Source: DATMAM01 sp035559995 (GTDB lineage: Bacteria > Desulfobacterota > Binatia > UBA9968). From it: a stretch of DNA of 64,000 nt. This document shows positions 35,221 through 44,549 of the stretch, one piece after another (position 1 is the stretch's first letter; each line of letters begins with the position of its first letter). Both the position numbers and the translations under genes were made by a program. The stretch is taken from assembly GCA_035559995.1 (NCBI GenBank), contig DATMAM010000031.1, forward strand, positions 186,001 to 250,000. Reading direction: 5' to 3'. The notes beneath the pieces are model-generated. The model was not told where the DNA came from and searched no databases. It worked only from the letters and a program-made list of their open reading frames with translations.

Positions 35221-36795
35221 CTACTTTTTGATGTCCGCGCGAAAGTATTCGCCGCGCGTCACTCGCTCCGCCCACTCGTCGTCTTCGGCCTTCCAGAGGC
35301 CCAGCGGGTATCCATACCACGGCGCGCGGAGCTTTAGCGCCGGGAGACCTTCTTCTTGCCAAATCTTTAGCGCCCCCTCCATGAATTTTCGCTTCGGCAA
35401 CCCCACCGGAGGAAAAGGCCCCTTGCGCGTGGCGTCGATGAGAAGCCCCGAGCAGCCGACGGGAGGCGGAAAGCTCCGATCTTCCGGCTTGGTCATGAGG
35501 GAGTGCGCGGAGGGATCGAGGAGCGGCGAGCGGCCGGTGATGATCTGGACGTCGCGATGCGGCTGCATCGAGAAGCTCAACGCCCACATCACCATCTCGG
35601 CGTCTTTGGGATCGATGTCCTCGTCCACCACAACGATGACCTTGTTCGAGGCGCACATGCTCGCCGCGGCGTGCAGCGCCTGGGCCGGCTTGCTCGGATG
35701 ATTTTTTCGGATGCGGATCACCCACCAGTTCCACCCTCCGCCCATTTCCGGGCATGCGACTTCGAGCACCTCAGGGAGGCCGCAGCCGTATCTCAAATAG
35801 CTGTACAGCATCATCTCGCGGCACGTGCGCGAAATTCCGTTCGACTCGCTCGGCGGGAGGCCGACCAGGATGGCCGTGAAAATCGCGTCGCGCCGGTGCG
35901 TGATCGCCGTCACCTCGATGATGTGCTTGCTCGCGCCTTCGACCATCAGATAGCCCGGATAGTCGCTGAACGGCTTCTCCCGTTCCGTGGCGGCGGTCAA
36001 TTGGCCCTCGATGACGATCTCGGCTTCCGCCGGAACCTCGAGCGGGACGCTCTTGCACGGGACCATCTCCACCGGCCGACCCCTCAGCGCTCCGGCCACG
36101 CCGAGCTCGTCGATGCCGTACGGAATGTTCGCCGCCGCCGCATAGGCAATGTCCGGAAGCGTTCCGAGCACGATCGCCACAGGCAGAGATTCCCCGCGCT
36201 CGCGCGCAACCGGAAAATGGTAAAGCATCGCGTCGTGAATCCGCGCGATGCCCGCGAGCATCCGATTCTTCGAGAAAAAGTGGCCGCTGTACATGCCGAC
36301 GTTACGCGTTCCCGCCACCGGATCCCGAGTAATGAACGGAGCGGTCACGCGCACGCCGCCGCTAAAGCCCGGCTCCTCGACGGGCGCGGGCAAAATGGCA
36401 AGACCATTTTCATCGAGCGCGGCGCCCGCGTGAACCTCTTCCTGAGCTTGGGTGCGGCTTACGCGAACCGGCTCGATCGGGTGGCTCACGGCTTGGCGCC
36501 ATTTCTCGTAGATCTCTTCCGGCTCTTTGCATCCCAAGCCCAACGCGGCAATCCGGCGCGAGGCGCCGTACATGCCCGTGAGGACTTTCATCCGGTACGT
36601 CAGTCCGGCGGAGCTCACGACGTTCTCGTACAAGAAGGCCCGCCGCTCCTCGTCGGCGACGCCGCGGTACTGGAGGCGCATCAGCGGCATGAGCTCCGTG
36701 TCCTTGTTGACCGGCCGGCGCCAGCGGTGGAGGAGCTGCCGGCGCTCCAGCTCGGCTACGAACTCCCGCAAGTCAGCAGGATAAGAGCGCTGCAC
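35221..36795 (-). CDS. UbiD family decarboxylase
   Basis: 524 residues, close to the usual UbiD length (about 490-520). UbiD enzymes use prenylated FMN to decarboxylate or carboxylate aromatic and unsaturated acids reversibly. Recognisable blocks include RMKVLTGMYGASRR, HDAMLYHF, AEIVIEGQLTAATEREKPFSDYPGYLM (the E-R-E active-site region), VVVDEDIDPKDAEMVMWAL and the C-terminal PWYGYPLGLW. The start is GTG at 36795 with AGGAG five bases upstream. The UbiX-type flavin prenyltransferase is not in the window. It is the last gene of the leftward transport operon, so its substrate is probably an acid imported by that operon. Confidence 0.93.
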   Translation of the reverse strand: MQRSYPADLREFVAELERRQLLHRWRRPVNKDTELMPLMRLQYRGVADEERRAFLYENVVSSAGLTYRMKVLTGMYGASRRIAALGLGCKEPEEIYEKWRQAVSHPIEPVRVSRTQAQEEVHAGAALDENGLAILPAPVEEPGFSGGVRVTAPFITRDPVAGTRNVGMYSGHFFSKNRMLAGIARIHDAMLYHFPVARERGESLPVAIVLGTLPDIAYAAAANIPYGIDELGVAGALRGRPVEMVPCKSVPLEVPAEAEIVIEGQLTAATEREKPFSDYPGYLMVEGASKHIIEVTAITHRRDAIFTAILVGLPPSESNGISRTCREMMLYSYLRYGCGLPEVLEVACPEMGGGWNWWVIRIRKNHPSKPAQALHAAASMCASNKVIVVVDEDIDPKDAEMVMWALSFSMQPHRDVQIITGRSPLLDPSAHSLMTKPEDRSFPPPVGCSGLLIDATRKGPFPPVGLPKRKFMEGALKIWQEEGLPALKLRAPWYGYPLGLWKAEDDEWAERVTRGEYFRADIKK

Positions 36796-36884
36796 GGGTT
36801 CTCCTGTTCATGCGTTTGTCGCCCCCGGACTCTCCAAAGCGTTGGCGCTTTGACCTACGGCAAACGAAGCGGCGCGATCTCCAG

Positions 36885-38027
36885 TCAGAGCGCGCCCAGA
36901 GGCTGATACGTATCCGTCCGGCGGACCACCGAAGGCATTTGCATTTTTACCCCTTCCGCCGCCACCGCCGCCTCGTAATCGCGGCGGATCTGCGGATCCT
37001 CGTCTTCGTACTCGATCAGGGTGCCGCCGTCGCGCACGCTCAGGCGGATCCCCGCGCCCCCGGCCTTGTTGAGCGCGCGCGCAACGCCCAGGCGGTAGCG
37101 TCCCGAATTTCCCGTATAGCGGAACGCAAGCTGGCGCGCCGGCTCAGGCCCGGTGTTGAAGTGCTGGTGAAACCAGCCGGTCGGCGGGCTCACCAGGCTC
37201 CCGGCTTTCCACTCGACGCGGACGACCCGGTCGGCGCGGCCCGCGCGATAGGGCTGAATCCCCGCTTCTTGCGGCCAGAGCAGGGTGTAGCCTTTCGAAC
37301 GCAGGATCAGAAGTATCGCGCCTCCTTGATGATGATGCGCCTTGTGGTAGCGGCCGACCGGCCATTCGGCGATATGGCCGACGAGCGCGCTCCCGCCCAT
37401 TTCCAGAGCGGTGATCCTGACGCCCGAGCCTTTTCGCTCCGCCGAATCGAGCGCCGCCGCGCTGACGTCGGGGATGAAATTCGATTCCCAGACCCAGAAT
37501 CCGCCCGACTCGTTTCTATCAGTCCTTGGGACGAAATAATCCTGAGCGCCGTCGAATCTGCCGCGGAAAGCGTAGCTACAGTTAAAGATGAACTCCGGAT
37601 CGTGAGTGAGATCCATCAATAGCGGCGCGCTCGTCACGCCCAAATAAACGACCGGCTCGCGGCTACCGTTTAGCAGCCGGTGCTTGCTGTTGAGTGGAAC
37701 GGCGAACAAAGCGCCAGCCTCCCATTCGAACGAAGTCTTCTTGGCTTCGCCGTCCCACCAGACCTCGGTCGCGCCCCGGCCGCGCAAGATGTAGATGAGC
37801 TCGTCGTACAGATGCTTTTCCGGAATCAACGAGCTCCCGGGCGAAATCTCACCCACGTACATGCCGCTGAACCCCTCCATGCCGCGAAGCTGGATGAAAG
37901 CACCCTTGCCTCCGGTGCGCGGCCAGCTCTCCCGCGGTATCTCCATGAGGTCTTCAACTCCAAAGCCCTCGACCACCGGTATGCCCTCGCTCTGAATCCA
38001 GCTTTCGTAGGTTGTCGGTCCCGGCAT
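36885..38027 (-). CDS. Double-cupin protein (gentisate-dioxygenase-like fold)
   Basis: 380 residues from the ATG at 38027, preceded by AGGAGG. Two cupin domains: the first around residues 70-140, with PEKHLYDELIYILRGRG and EAGALFAVPLNSKHRLLNG; the second around 230-310, with RYHKAHHHQGGAILLILRSKGY and GSLVSPPTGWFHQHFNTG. The second domain keeps the HxH...E/Q...H metal set of cupins. Such bicupins include ring-cleaving dioxygenases and other metal enzymes; this one is only loosely like gentisate dioxygenase. It lies between the binding proteins and UbiD. Confidence 0.82.
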   Translation of the reverse strand: MPGPTTYESWIQSEGIPVVEGFGVEDLMEIPRESWPRTGGKGAFIQLRGMEGFSGMYVGEISPGSSLIPEKHLYDELIYILRGRGATEVWWDGEAKKTSFEWEAGALFAVPLNSKHRLLNGSREPVVYLGVTSAPLLMDLTHDPEFIFNCSYAFRGRFDGAQDYFVPRTDRNESGGFWVWESNFIPDVSAAALDSAERKGSGVRITALEMGGSALVGHIAEWPVGRYHKAHHHQGGAILLILRSKGYTLLWPQEAGIQPYRAGRADRVVRVEWKAGSLVSPPTGWFHQHFNTGPEPARQLAFRYTGNSGRYRLGVARALNKAGGAGIRLSVRDGGTLIEYEDEDPQIRRDYEAAVAAEGVKMQMPSVVRRTDTYQPLGAL

Positions 38028-38184
38028 CGTGTCCTCCTGAGCTAGAAAGAAAGCTTTACAATTGGATATTTCATATGTCAACGATTTTTTTGCAGAAGCC
38101 CAAAGGCCACCAAAGGCTCCGTGCGCCTTGGCTTTTTAGAAATGCGCCTGTGGGGGGTATCGAGGAGGTTTTTTCTCGGAAAGA

Positions 38185-39282
38185 CTATCTCTTTAGATGC
38201 TCTCGCAGTAGCGCCTGCATCTTCTCCCGCGCTTCCCGCCTGCCGGTCGTGGCCCAACTCCAGTCCGAATCATCGAAATAATTGACGCCCGCGCGCGGGA
38301 CCGATGCGGGATCGAGAAAAGACTCATCCACGTCGGTCCGCAGCGTCGCGGCCCCGTAGCCGCGGGAATAGATCTCGAGGCCTTCTTTGGACGCGATCCA
38401 GTTGGCAAACACGCGCGCCGCGTTCGGATGCGGCGCCTTGTTGGCGAGGGTGAGAAGCCACGGCGAGCCGTTCACCTGCGACCGCGCGTCGGTCACTTCG
38501 AAAACTTCAACCAGCTTGAAGCCTTCCTTGATCAGCGGCCTTGCGTCGTCCGCGCGGCAGTTGAGGCAGATCGGATAGGTGCCGCGCGCAAGCCAATCCG
38601 TGTACTGGCGCCGTTCGCGGGAAAAGACCGGCTTTTGATCGACATAGAGCCTCTTTACGAACTCGGGGCCCAGCTGTACGTAAAGCATCGCCGCGTTGGC
38701 CGCGCCGGTCCCCGACACCAACGGGTCGTCGCTGGAAATCTTGCCGCGCCACTTGGGGTTGAGAAGATCCTTGAGCGCCCGGACCTCCTCCGCTTTCACG
38801 TGATCTGCGTTGTAAAAGAAGAGGCCGTTCACCGAGCGAAAGACTCTCAGGACAAACCTCTCCTCGGGATCGATAAACCAGAGCTTTCCCGTCTTCCATT
38901 TCGAGCCGTCGACCACTTCGGGGAGGATCATGAGCGGCCGAAGCGGGTCGATCAGCTTTTCGGCGTAAAGCGTGTTGACCGTACTCTCGACGCCCGTCAT
39001 GAAAATGTCCACGGAGTAGATGCCCGCCGAGCGTTCCGTTTTGATTTTTTGGATATACTGGCTCGCGCGCCCGGCGATAAACTCCACCGGGATGCCGAAA
39101 CGGGAGGTAAATTTCGGGATGATCTCGTTGCGCATCACCGGATCGGGCGAGCCCGCCACCGCCACCCTCCCTTCCTTTTTTGCCGCCGCAAGCGTCTCGT
39201 TCCATTCCTTTTCCCAGCCCTTCTGCTGCGCGAAGGCCGGAACAGCCGCGGCCAACAGAAAAACGATTGCTCCGAGCATCAT
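38185..39282 (-). CDS. ABC solute-binding protein (family 1), paralogue A
   Basis: 365 residues with a signal peptide (MMLGAIVFLLAAAVPAFAQQ). GGAGG lies six bases before the first ATG. It is a close paralogue of the next gene (39433): the two share long identical blocks such as AQQKGWEKEWNETLAAA and FANWIASKEGLE. The LARGTYPICLNCRADDAR segment stands where FbpA has its iron tyrosines, and no tandem Tyr is present. It binds an unknown solute for the fused permease at 42651. Confidence 0.9.
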   Translation of the reverse strand: MMLGAIVFLLAAAVPAFAQQKGWEKEWNETLAAAKKEGRVAVAGSPDPVMRNEIIPKFTSRFGIPVEFIAGRASQYIQKIKTERSAGIYSVDIFMTGVESTVNTLYAEKLIDPLRPLMILPEVVDGSKWKTGKLWFIDPEERFVLRVFRSVNGLFFYNADHVKAEEVRALKDLLNPKWRGKISSDDPLVSGTGAANAAMLYVQLGPEFVKRLYVDQKPVFSRERRQYTDWLARGTYPICLNCRADDARPLIKEGFKLVEVFEVTDARSQVNGSPWLLTLANKAPHPNAARVFANWIASKEGLEIYSRGYGAATLRTDVDESFLDPASVPRAGVNYFDDSDWSWATTGRREAREKMQALLREHLKR

Positions 39283-39326
39283 CAGCTTCCTCCCAAAAAC
39301 CGAAATTGGCCGTCCATTAACTTATA

Positions 39327-39358
39327 CCCTCGCCCGCTTGCGGTCGAAGGGGTGAGGG
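39327..39358. repeat. Intercistronic inverted repeat between two paralogous binding-protein genes
   Basis: Arms ccctcgccc (39327-39335) and gggtgaggg (39350-39358) can pair with one G-U. It sits in the 150-base gap between the paralogues and could be an RNA stabiliser or a recombination scar. No T run follows on the minus strand. Confidence 0.45.
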
Positions 39359-39432
39359 CTCAGCATTCGGTTACGCAGTGCCACGACTTCTCCATAAGTG
39401 TGAATAATCCCGACCGTTGGCGCCTGAGAGTG

Positions 39433-40530
39433 TTATTTTTTGCCGTGCTCCCGAAGCAGCGCCTGCACTTTCTCCCGTGCCTCCCTTCTGCCGGTCACGA
39501 CCCAGTTCCAGTCCGTATCGTCGAAGTACCTGACGCCGGCGCGCGGAATTGTCGCCCGGTTCAAAAACGACTCGTCCGCGTCGGTCCGCAACGTGACGCT
39601 TCCATAGCCGCGCGAGTAGGTCTCGAGTCCTTCCCTGGACGCGATCCAGTTGGCGAAGACGCGCGCGGCGTTGGGATGCGGCGCCTTGTTGGCGTACGAG
39701 AGCAGCCAGGGCGAGCCGTTCACGCGGCTGCTCATGTCGGCCATCTCAAATACCTCGACGAGCTTGAATCCCTCCTGCCGGAGCGGCCTTACGTCGTCTT
39801 CCCGGCAGTTGAGACAGATCGGATAGGTGCCGCGCGCAAGCCAGTCCGTGAACTGCCGCCGCTCGCGCGAAAACGCCGGCTTCTGGTCGATGTAGAGGCG
39901 CTTCACGAACTCGGGGCCGAGCTCGACATAGGTCATTGCCGCGGTGTTCGCCCCCGATCCCGAGACCATCGGGTCTTCCGTCGAGATCCTGCCGCGCCAT
40001 TTCGGGTTGAGCAGATCCTTGTACGAGCGCAGCTCCTCCGCCTTGACGTGCTCGGCATTGTAGTAGAGCAGGTTCCCAACGGAGCGAAAAACCCTGAGAA
40101 CGAACTGTTCCTCAGGGTCGATAAACCACAGCTTCCCCGTCTTCCATCTCGCGCCATCGACTACCTCGGGAAGAATCATGAGCGGCCGCAGCGGATCGAT
40201 CAGCCTTTCGCCGTAGAGCGTGAGCGCGGTCGTGTCCGGTCCCGTGAGGTAGATGTCGACGGAATAGATACCCGCCGCGCGCTCCTGCTTGATCTTCGCG
40301 GTGTACTGGCTCGCCCGGCCGGCGATGAACTCGACCGGGATACCGTAGCGGGCGGTGAACTTGGGGATGATATCGCTGCGCATCACCGGGTCCGGAGATC
40401 CCGCAACGACGACCCTGCCTTCCTTTCTTGCCGCCGCAAGCGTCTCGTTCCATTCCTTTTCCCAGCCCTTCTGCTGCGCCAGCGCGCTAGCTGCAAAGAG
40501 CAGGATCGGCACGATAGCCTTGAGCATCAT
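39433..40530 (-). CDS. ABC solute-binding protein (family 1), paralogue B
   Basis: 365 residues beginning MMLKAIVPILLFAASALAQQ, a clear signal peptide. Two adjacent ATGs (40530, 40527) follow GGAGG; the second has better spacing. Large parts are identical to the next downstream gene, pointing to a tandem duplication. Shared family marks are LLNPKWRGRIS, LARGTYPICLNCREDD and ANKAPHPNAARVFANW. Its start lies 44 bases inside the end of the LivK-like gene at 40487, so translation is coupled. Confidence 0.9.
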   Translation of the reverse strand: MMLKAIVPILLFAASALAQQKGWEKEWNETLAAARKEGRVVVAGSPDPVMRSDIIPKFTARYGIPVEFIAGRASQYTAKIKQERAAGIYSVDIYLTGPDTTALTLYGERLIDPLRPLMILPEVVDGARWKTGKLWFIDPEEQFVLRVFRSVGNLLYYNAEHVKAEELRSYKDLLNPKWRGRISTEDPMVSGSGANTAAMTYVELGPEFVKRLYIDQKPAFSRERRQFTDWLARGTYPICLNCREDDVRPLRQEGFKLVEVFEMADMSSRVNGSPWLLSYANKAPHPNAARVFANWIASREGLETYSRGYGSVTLRTDADESFLNRATIPRAGVRYFDDTDWNWVVTGRREAREKVQALLREHGKK

Positions 40531-41527
40531 ACGCCTCCTCCAAGCGTCCGCGATACCAGCGGCTGATGCGCGTCGGGCCGAACCCCTCGCGGCCGTTGTG
40601 ATTTTCGCGACCGAAGCGAAACGATCCCGTGGCGCCGTCGATGGTCTCGCCGCGCTCCAGGTAAGAGACCGCGGCGGCGGCATTCCCGCCCGCCCGAAAG
40701 AGCGCCAACGCGCACAGAGTCATCGCGTCCCAACCGAAGCCGTGATTGGCAGTCGCGATCTTGACGCCTTCGGAAAAAAGCGCGGTCACGAGCCCGGCCT
40801 GCGCCTCCGCGCTCTTGCCGCGACGAAAAAGATCGACGAACAGCGCGCCTTCGGCCGCGGCGCCGAGCCCTTCGATGAAAGTTTCGCGCAAGAGCGACCT
40901 GCCAAAAAGAAAAAGCGCCTTCGGCAGCTCGCTTCGGCATGTCCGCGCAAGCAGCGACGCCTTTTTTTCGTCGGAATAGATCAGGTACACGAGATCGGGA
41001 TTCAAGCTGACGGCCTTCTCGGGCCAGGCGGCGTCGGCGCCCGAACCGCAGCCGACGCGAATTTTCCGCCGCTCCACGGCCGTCCGCGCCGTTTCCGCAA
41101 CGCGCCGTTGGAACTCGGTGTCGTCGTGCAGCAGAAAGACGCGCGCAAATCCGCCGTGCGCTAAGAGCTCGGCAACCGCTTCTGAGGTCTGCACGGTGGG
41201 GAGCCCGATATGAAAAACATGCCGGCGCCCCTGCCAGACGCTCAGATTGTTGTTGGCGACAAAGCAGAGGATTTTCATGTCCTCGGCCATCTCACCCAGC
41301 AGGGTCGATTGCGGCACGCTGGTCGCGCCGACGACTCCCGCAAGCTTGCCTCGCCGCGTGCGGAGGCAAGTTTCCATCGCCGCGAGATCGCGGCTCGGGA
41401 AAGTCTCCTCTTCTAGCTCCACATCCGAGAAGCGCCCGCAGGTTCCGGCAAGGCGCGCGCCCAGGCTCTGATCGAGAGCGGAGTAACTGTCCTCTTCGGG
41501 GCGCAGGAGGAGAATCCGGATCGGCAT
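40487..41527 (-). CDS. LivK-like binding protein without signal peptide
   Basis: 346 residues beginning MPIRILLLRPEEDSYSALDQS, with the type I periplasmic-binding-protein fold: AGVVGATSVPQSTLLGEMAEDMKILCFVANNN, HGGFARVFLLHDDTEFQ and LNPDLVYLIYSDE. Unlike export-type relatives it has no signal sequence, and the start is fixed by the previous gene 12 bases upstream. It may be a cytoplasmic ligand sensor or an enzyme-like relative. It is embedded between two exported binding proteins of another fold. Confidence 0.75.
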   Translation of the reverse strand: MPIRILLLRPEEDSYSALDQSLGARLAGTCGRFSDVELEEETFPSRDLAAMETCLRTRRGKLAGVVGATSVPQSTLLGEMAEDMKILCFVANNNLSVWQGRRHVFHIGLPTVQTSEAVAELLAHGGFARVFLLHDDTEFQRRVAETARTAVERRKIRVGCGSGADAAWPEKAVSLNPDLVYLIYSDEKKASLLARTCRSELPKALFLFGRSLLRETFIEGLGAAAEGALFVDLFRRGKSAEAQAGLVTALFSEGVKIATANHGFGWDAMTLCALALFRAGGNAAAAVSYLERGETIDGATGSFRFGRENHNGREGFGPTRISRWYRGRLEEAYDAQGYRADPALCS

Positions 41528-41539
41528 GCCCTTACCCGC

Positions 41540-42634
41540 TCACCGTCCGAGTATCTCTTTCAGGCGCAGCCGCACTTTTTCCTTCCCCGAGACGGTCCAC
41601 TCCCAATCGAACGTATCGAAGTAATTGATCCCCGGGCGCGGGATTCGTTCCGGCGGCAAAAAGGACTCGTCCACATCGGTGCGCAGCGTCGCCGCCTCCT
41701 CGCCGCGCGCGTAGATCTGGAGCCCCTCCTTGGAGAGCATCCAGTTGACGAAGACTTTGGCGGCGTTCGGGTGCGGGGCGCCGGCCATCAAAACGAGCTG
41801 CCACGGAGAGCCGGTCAGAGCGGGCGGCATATCCGGAAAGCCGAAGATCTCTTGCAGGGGAAAGCCTTCTTTTTTCATCTTGTCGACGTCGGTATCGTGC
41901 GCGCCGAACGATATCGGATACGTGCCGCGCGCGAGCCAGTCCGTGAGCTGGCGCCGCTCGCGCGTGATCATCGGCCTCTGCTCGATGTAGAGCTTCCTCA
42001 TGAACTCTTCTCCCATCTGCGCGTAGATCCGCGCCGCGGTGTTGCTCCCGCTTCCCGGCGTCGTCGGGTCCTCGCTCGATATCTTTCCCCTCCATTTCGG
42101 GTTGAGAAGGTCTTTCGCGGTCGCAAGCTCGGACGGCTTGACGAAGTCGGTGTTGAAGTGGAGAAGCCCGGAAACGGTGCTGAACGGGCGCGCGACGTAC
42201 TTTTCCTCGGGATCGACGAACCAGACTTTCCCCTTCTTCCACTTTTTCGCATCGGTGACCTCGGGAAGAACGAGCGCCGGCTTTAGGGGATCGAGCATTT
42301 TCTCGCGGTACAAAATCGTAGCGACGGTCTGAATGCCGCCCATAAAGACATCGACGGTATAGACCCCGGCCTGCCGCTCCGACCTCAAGCGCGAGGCAAG
42401 CTGGCTCGATCTTCCCGCCAGGTGCTCCACGGCAATGCCGAACCGCTCTTTGAATCGCGCCGAGATCTCGCGCATGATCGGATCGGGCGACGTGGCCACC
42501 ACGACCTTGCCTTCCTGTTTGGCCTTGGCCAGCGTCTCTTTCCATTCCTTTTCCCACGTCTGCGCCGAGCCCGCCGTTGCCAGGCAGAGCGACCCGATCG
42601 CCGCAAACGCAACTATCGTTTTTCCTCTCATCAT
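41540..42634 (-). CDS. ABC solute-binding protein (family 1)
   Basis: 364 residues with a signal peptide (MMRGKTIVAFAAIGSLCLATAGSAQ) and GAGGG upstream. It shares the scheme of the paralogues at 38185 and 39433 (WEKEWKETLAKAKQEGKVVV, DLLNPKWRGKIS, LARGTYPISFGAHDTD), but is more divergent and has no cysteine in the LARGTYP segment. It begins 16 bases after the permease at 42651 and is its most probable partner. Confidence 0.9.
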   Translation of the reverse strand: MMRGKTIVAFAAIGSLCLATAGSAQTWEKEWKETLAKAKQEGKVVVATSPDPIMREISARFKERFGIAVEHLAGRSSQLASRLRSERQAGVYTVDVFMGGIQTVATILYREKMLDPLKPALVLPEVTDAKKWKKGKVWFVDPEEKYVARPFSTVSGLLHFNTDFVKPSELATAKDLLNPKWRGKISSEDPTTPGSGSNTAARIYAQMGEEFMRKLYIEQRPMITRERRQLTDWLARGTYPISFGAHDTDVDKMKKEGFPLQEIFGFPDMPPALTGSPWQLVLMAGAPHPNAAKVFVNWMLSKEGLQIYARGEEAATLRTDVDESFLPPERIPRPGINYFDTFDWEWTVSGKEKVRLRLKEILGR

Positions 42635-42650
42635 CTTGTCCCTCGACTTC

Positions 42651-44393
42651 TTACGACTGCGTCAGCTGCAGTCCGAGCTTTCTGCCGACCAGCATCATCG
42701 AGCAGATGAGCGCCGTAATCAGAAGGCCCAGAGCAGCGGCGCGTTCCAGCTCTCCGGTAAAGCTGTACTCGAGAAGGAGAATGGCCAGAGGCCGCGACTG
42801 CGCGCTATAGAGCAGCACCGGCGTGCTCACGCTGGTGATCGCGCTGCCGAAGTTGAGAATCCCCACGGTCGCAATCATCGGCGCGAGAAGCGGCAAGAGA
42901 ATCCGCCGGTACGTGCACCACCACGAGGCGCCCGAAACCCGTCCCGCTTCCTCCAGTTCGGGACCGAGCTGCAAAAAAGCCGCGCGAAACGCCTGCGTTG
43001 TCACGGGGCTGTCCTTGATCGTCATGGCGAGCGCAATGCCCCAGACCGAGCCATACAGAACCGAGCGGAGCGGCGTCGCAAGAAAAAGCCAGAGCAGCCC
43101 GAGGCTCATCAGTATGCCGGGAACGACCCACGGCAGCCAGCAGAGAAAGTCGAGCACCGGAGCGGCCACGCTTCTTTTCGAGACGATCAGATAAGCGACG
43201 AGCGAATAGAGCACGATCCCGGCGCCGGCGGTAAGCGAGGCGATCACCAGGCTATTTTTTAACGACACGAGAAAGATCGGGTCCCCCAAGAGATTTTGCC
43301 AGTGCGCCAGCGTAAACGGCGACTTGATGCTGAAAAAACCATACCGGCGCATGAACGAGCCGATGACGAGAAACGCGAGCGGGAGCACCATCATAACCGC
43401 GAAATACAGCACGCAGCCGCCGAGCGCGACATATCTCCATTTTCCGAGCTGCACTCTTGAAGTCGAGTAGCCCTGCCCGGTCACGACCGTGAACTTTCGT
43501 TTGCCGCGGAGATACTTCTGGTAATAGAACGCGAGAACGGCAAGGACCGCGAGAAAAACCGAGCCGAGCGCGGTCGCCTCGCCGTACCCCGGCGGCTCGC
43601 TCCGCGTGTAGTCGTAGATGCGCGTCGCGTAGACGTAAATTCCCGCCGGCAGGCCGAGCAGCAGCTCCGTGTTGAACGACTCCAGCCCGCGAATGAAGCT
43701 CAGCGCCGCGATCGCGAGGATCATCGGCGAAAGGACGGGAAACGTCACGCGCCGCAACGTCGTCCAGGTATCGGCGCCCGAGACCCGGGCCGCCTCCTCC
43801 AGCGCCGCGCCCAAACGGCGGAAAACCGGTGTCAGCAGCATCACCTTGAACCAGATGCCGTTGGTCGAGGTGTGCACCCAGATAATGCCCCAGAAGCTGT
43901 AGGGATTAAAAATCGGCGCGTCCACGAAGGGGAGATACGCCGCCAGCGTGTTGAGAAAGCCGAAGTTCGGATCGAGAAGAAGAATCCACGCGAGCACGAG
44001 CGGGAAGTCGGGAACGAAGTACGCCATCCAGCACAAGAACTCCAGCGTATTTCCGCCCGGCATATCGGTCCGCGAGATCAGCCAGGCGACGAGGACCGAA
44101 AGCAGCATCGCCGGGACGAGGCGAACCGAAGCGATCAGAAAGCTCATCCAGAGCGCGCTCAGCGTACCCGGGTCCGTGAAGGCGCGCGTCCAGTTTTGCA
44201 GCCCATAGACAGCCGCTTGGCCGGGCGCGGCGGTATTGAAGCTGCTCACCAGGAGAAACAGGACCGGCACGCCCATCAAAAGGACGAGAAGCACCGCGGC
44301 TCCCGCTTCCGCCGCCCGAAACCAGCTCCAGCGAAACCAGACCCCTGGAACCGGAACCGCGGGCGCGCCGACCTTAGCCGATCCTGACGCCAT
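42651..44393 (-). CDS. ABC transporter permease, two fused membrane domains
   Basis: 580 residues with two BPD permease domains. EAA loops are seen at EEAARVSGADTWTTLRRVTFP and EEAGRVSGASWWCTYRRILLP. Twelve membrane helices are expected. It opens the leftward operon, 156 bases from the start of the ATPase gene on the other strand, which probably energises it. It is like the fused permease at 19469 in layout but not closely related. Confidence 0.92.
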   Translation of the reverse strand: MASGSAKVGAPAVPVPGVWFRWSWFRAAEAGAAVLLVLLMGVPVLFLLVSSFNTAAPGQAAVYGLQNWTRAFTDPGTLSALWMSFLIASVRLVPAMLLSVLVAWLISRTDMPGGNTLEFLCWMAYFVPDFPLVLAWILLLDPNFGFLNTLAAYLPFVDAPIFNPYSFWGIIWVHTSTNGIWFKVMLLTPVFRRLGAALEEAARVSGADTWTTLRRVTFPVLSPMILAIAALSFIRGLESFNTELLLGLPAGIYVYATRIYDYTRSEPPGYGEATALGSVFLAVLAVLAFYYQKYLRGKRKFTVVTGQGYSTSRVQLGKWRYVALGGCVLYFAVMMVLPLAFLVIGSFMRRYGFFSIKSPFTLAHWQNLLGDPIFLVSLKNSLVIASLTAGAGIVLYSLVAYLIVSKRSVAAPVLDFLCWLPWVVPGILMSLGLLWLFLATPLRSVLYGSVWGIALAMTIKDSPVTTQAFRAAFLQLGPELEEAGRVSGASWWCTYRRILLPLLAPMIATVGILNFGSAITSVSTPVLLYSAQSRPLAILLLEYSFTGELERAAALGLLITALICSMMLVGRKLGLQLTQS

Positions 44394-44549
44394 AGCAGTC
44401 GCCTTCCACGGTGCTCATCAGTTTCGCCTCACGCCGCCGTCGCGCCTGCGGCGCGATTGCACGCGCCGGGCAGCGATTCGGTTGGCCGATTTGATACCAC
44501 CTCGCCCGCCAAACTTCAATTTTAAACCCTTATAGTTTAGACCGCGTCC
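44394..44549. promoter_or_regulatory. Divergent promoter region of the ABC loci
   Basis: 156 bases between the leftward permease and the rightward ATPase. It holds a 7-bp hairpin (tcgcgcc/ggcgcga, 44440-44456) and an A/T-rich stretch with TATAGT at 44531-44536, a possible -10 for the ATPase. That would leave almost no leader, so the ATPase message could be leaderless. No convincing -35 is seen. Confidence 0.35.

Noticed and set aside
38428..40566. A 712-codon open frame on the plus strand across the binding-protein genes.
   Set aside because: It lies antisense to two well-conserved binding-protein genes, has no ribosome site or domain, and is a by-product of high GC. The same holds for long antisense frames at 45682-47466, 4056-5063 and 1500-2507.
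44508..44536. A full sigma-70 promoter for the ATPase gene.
   Set aside because: Only a -10-like TATAGT is visible; no acceptable -35 lies at the correct distance.
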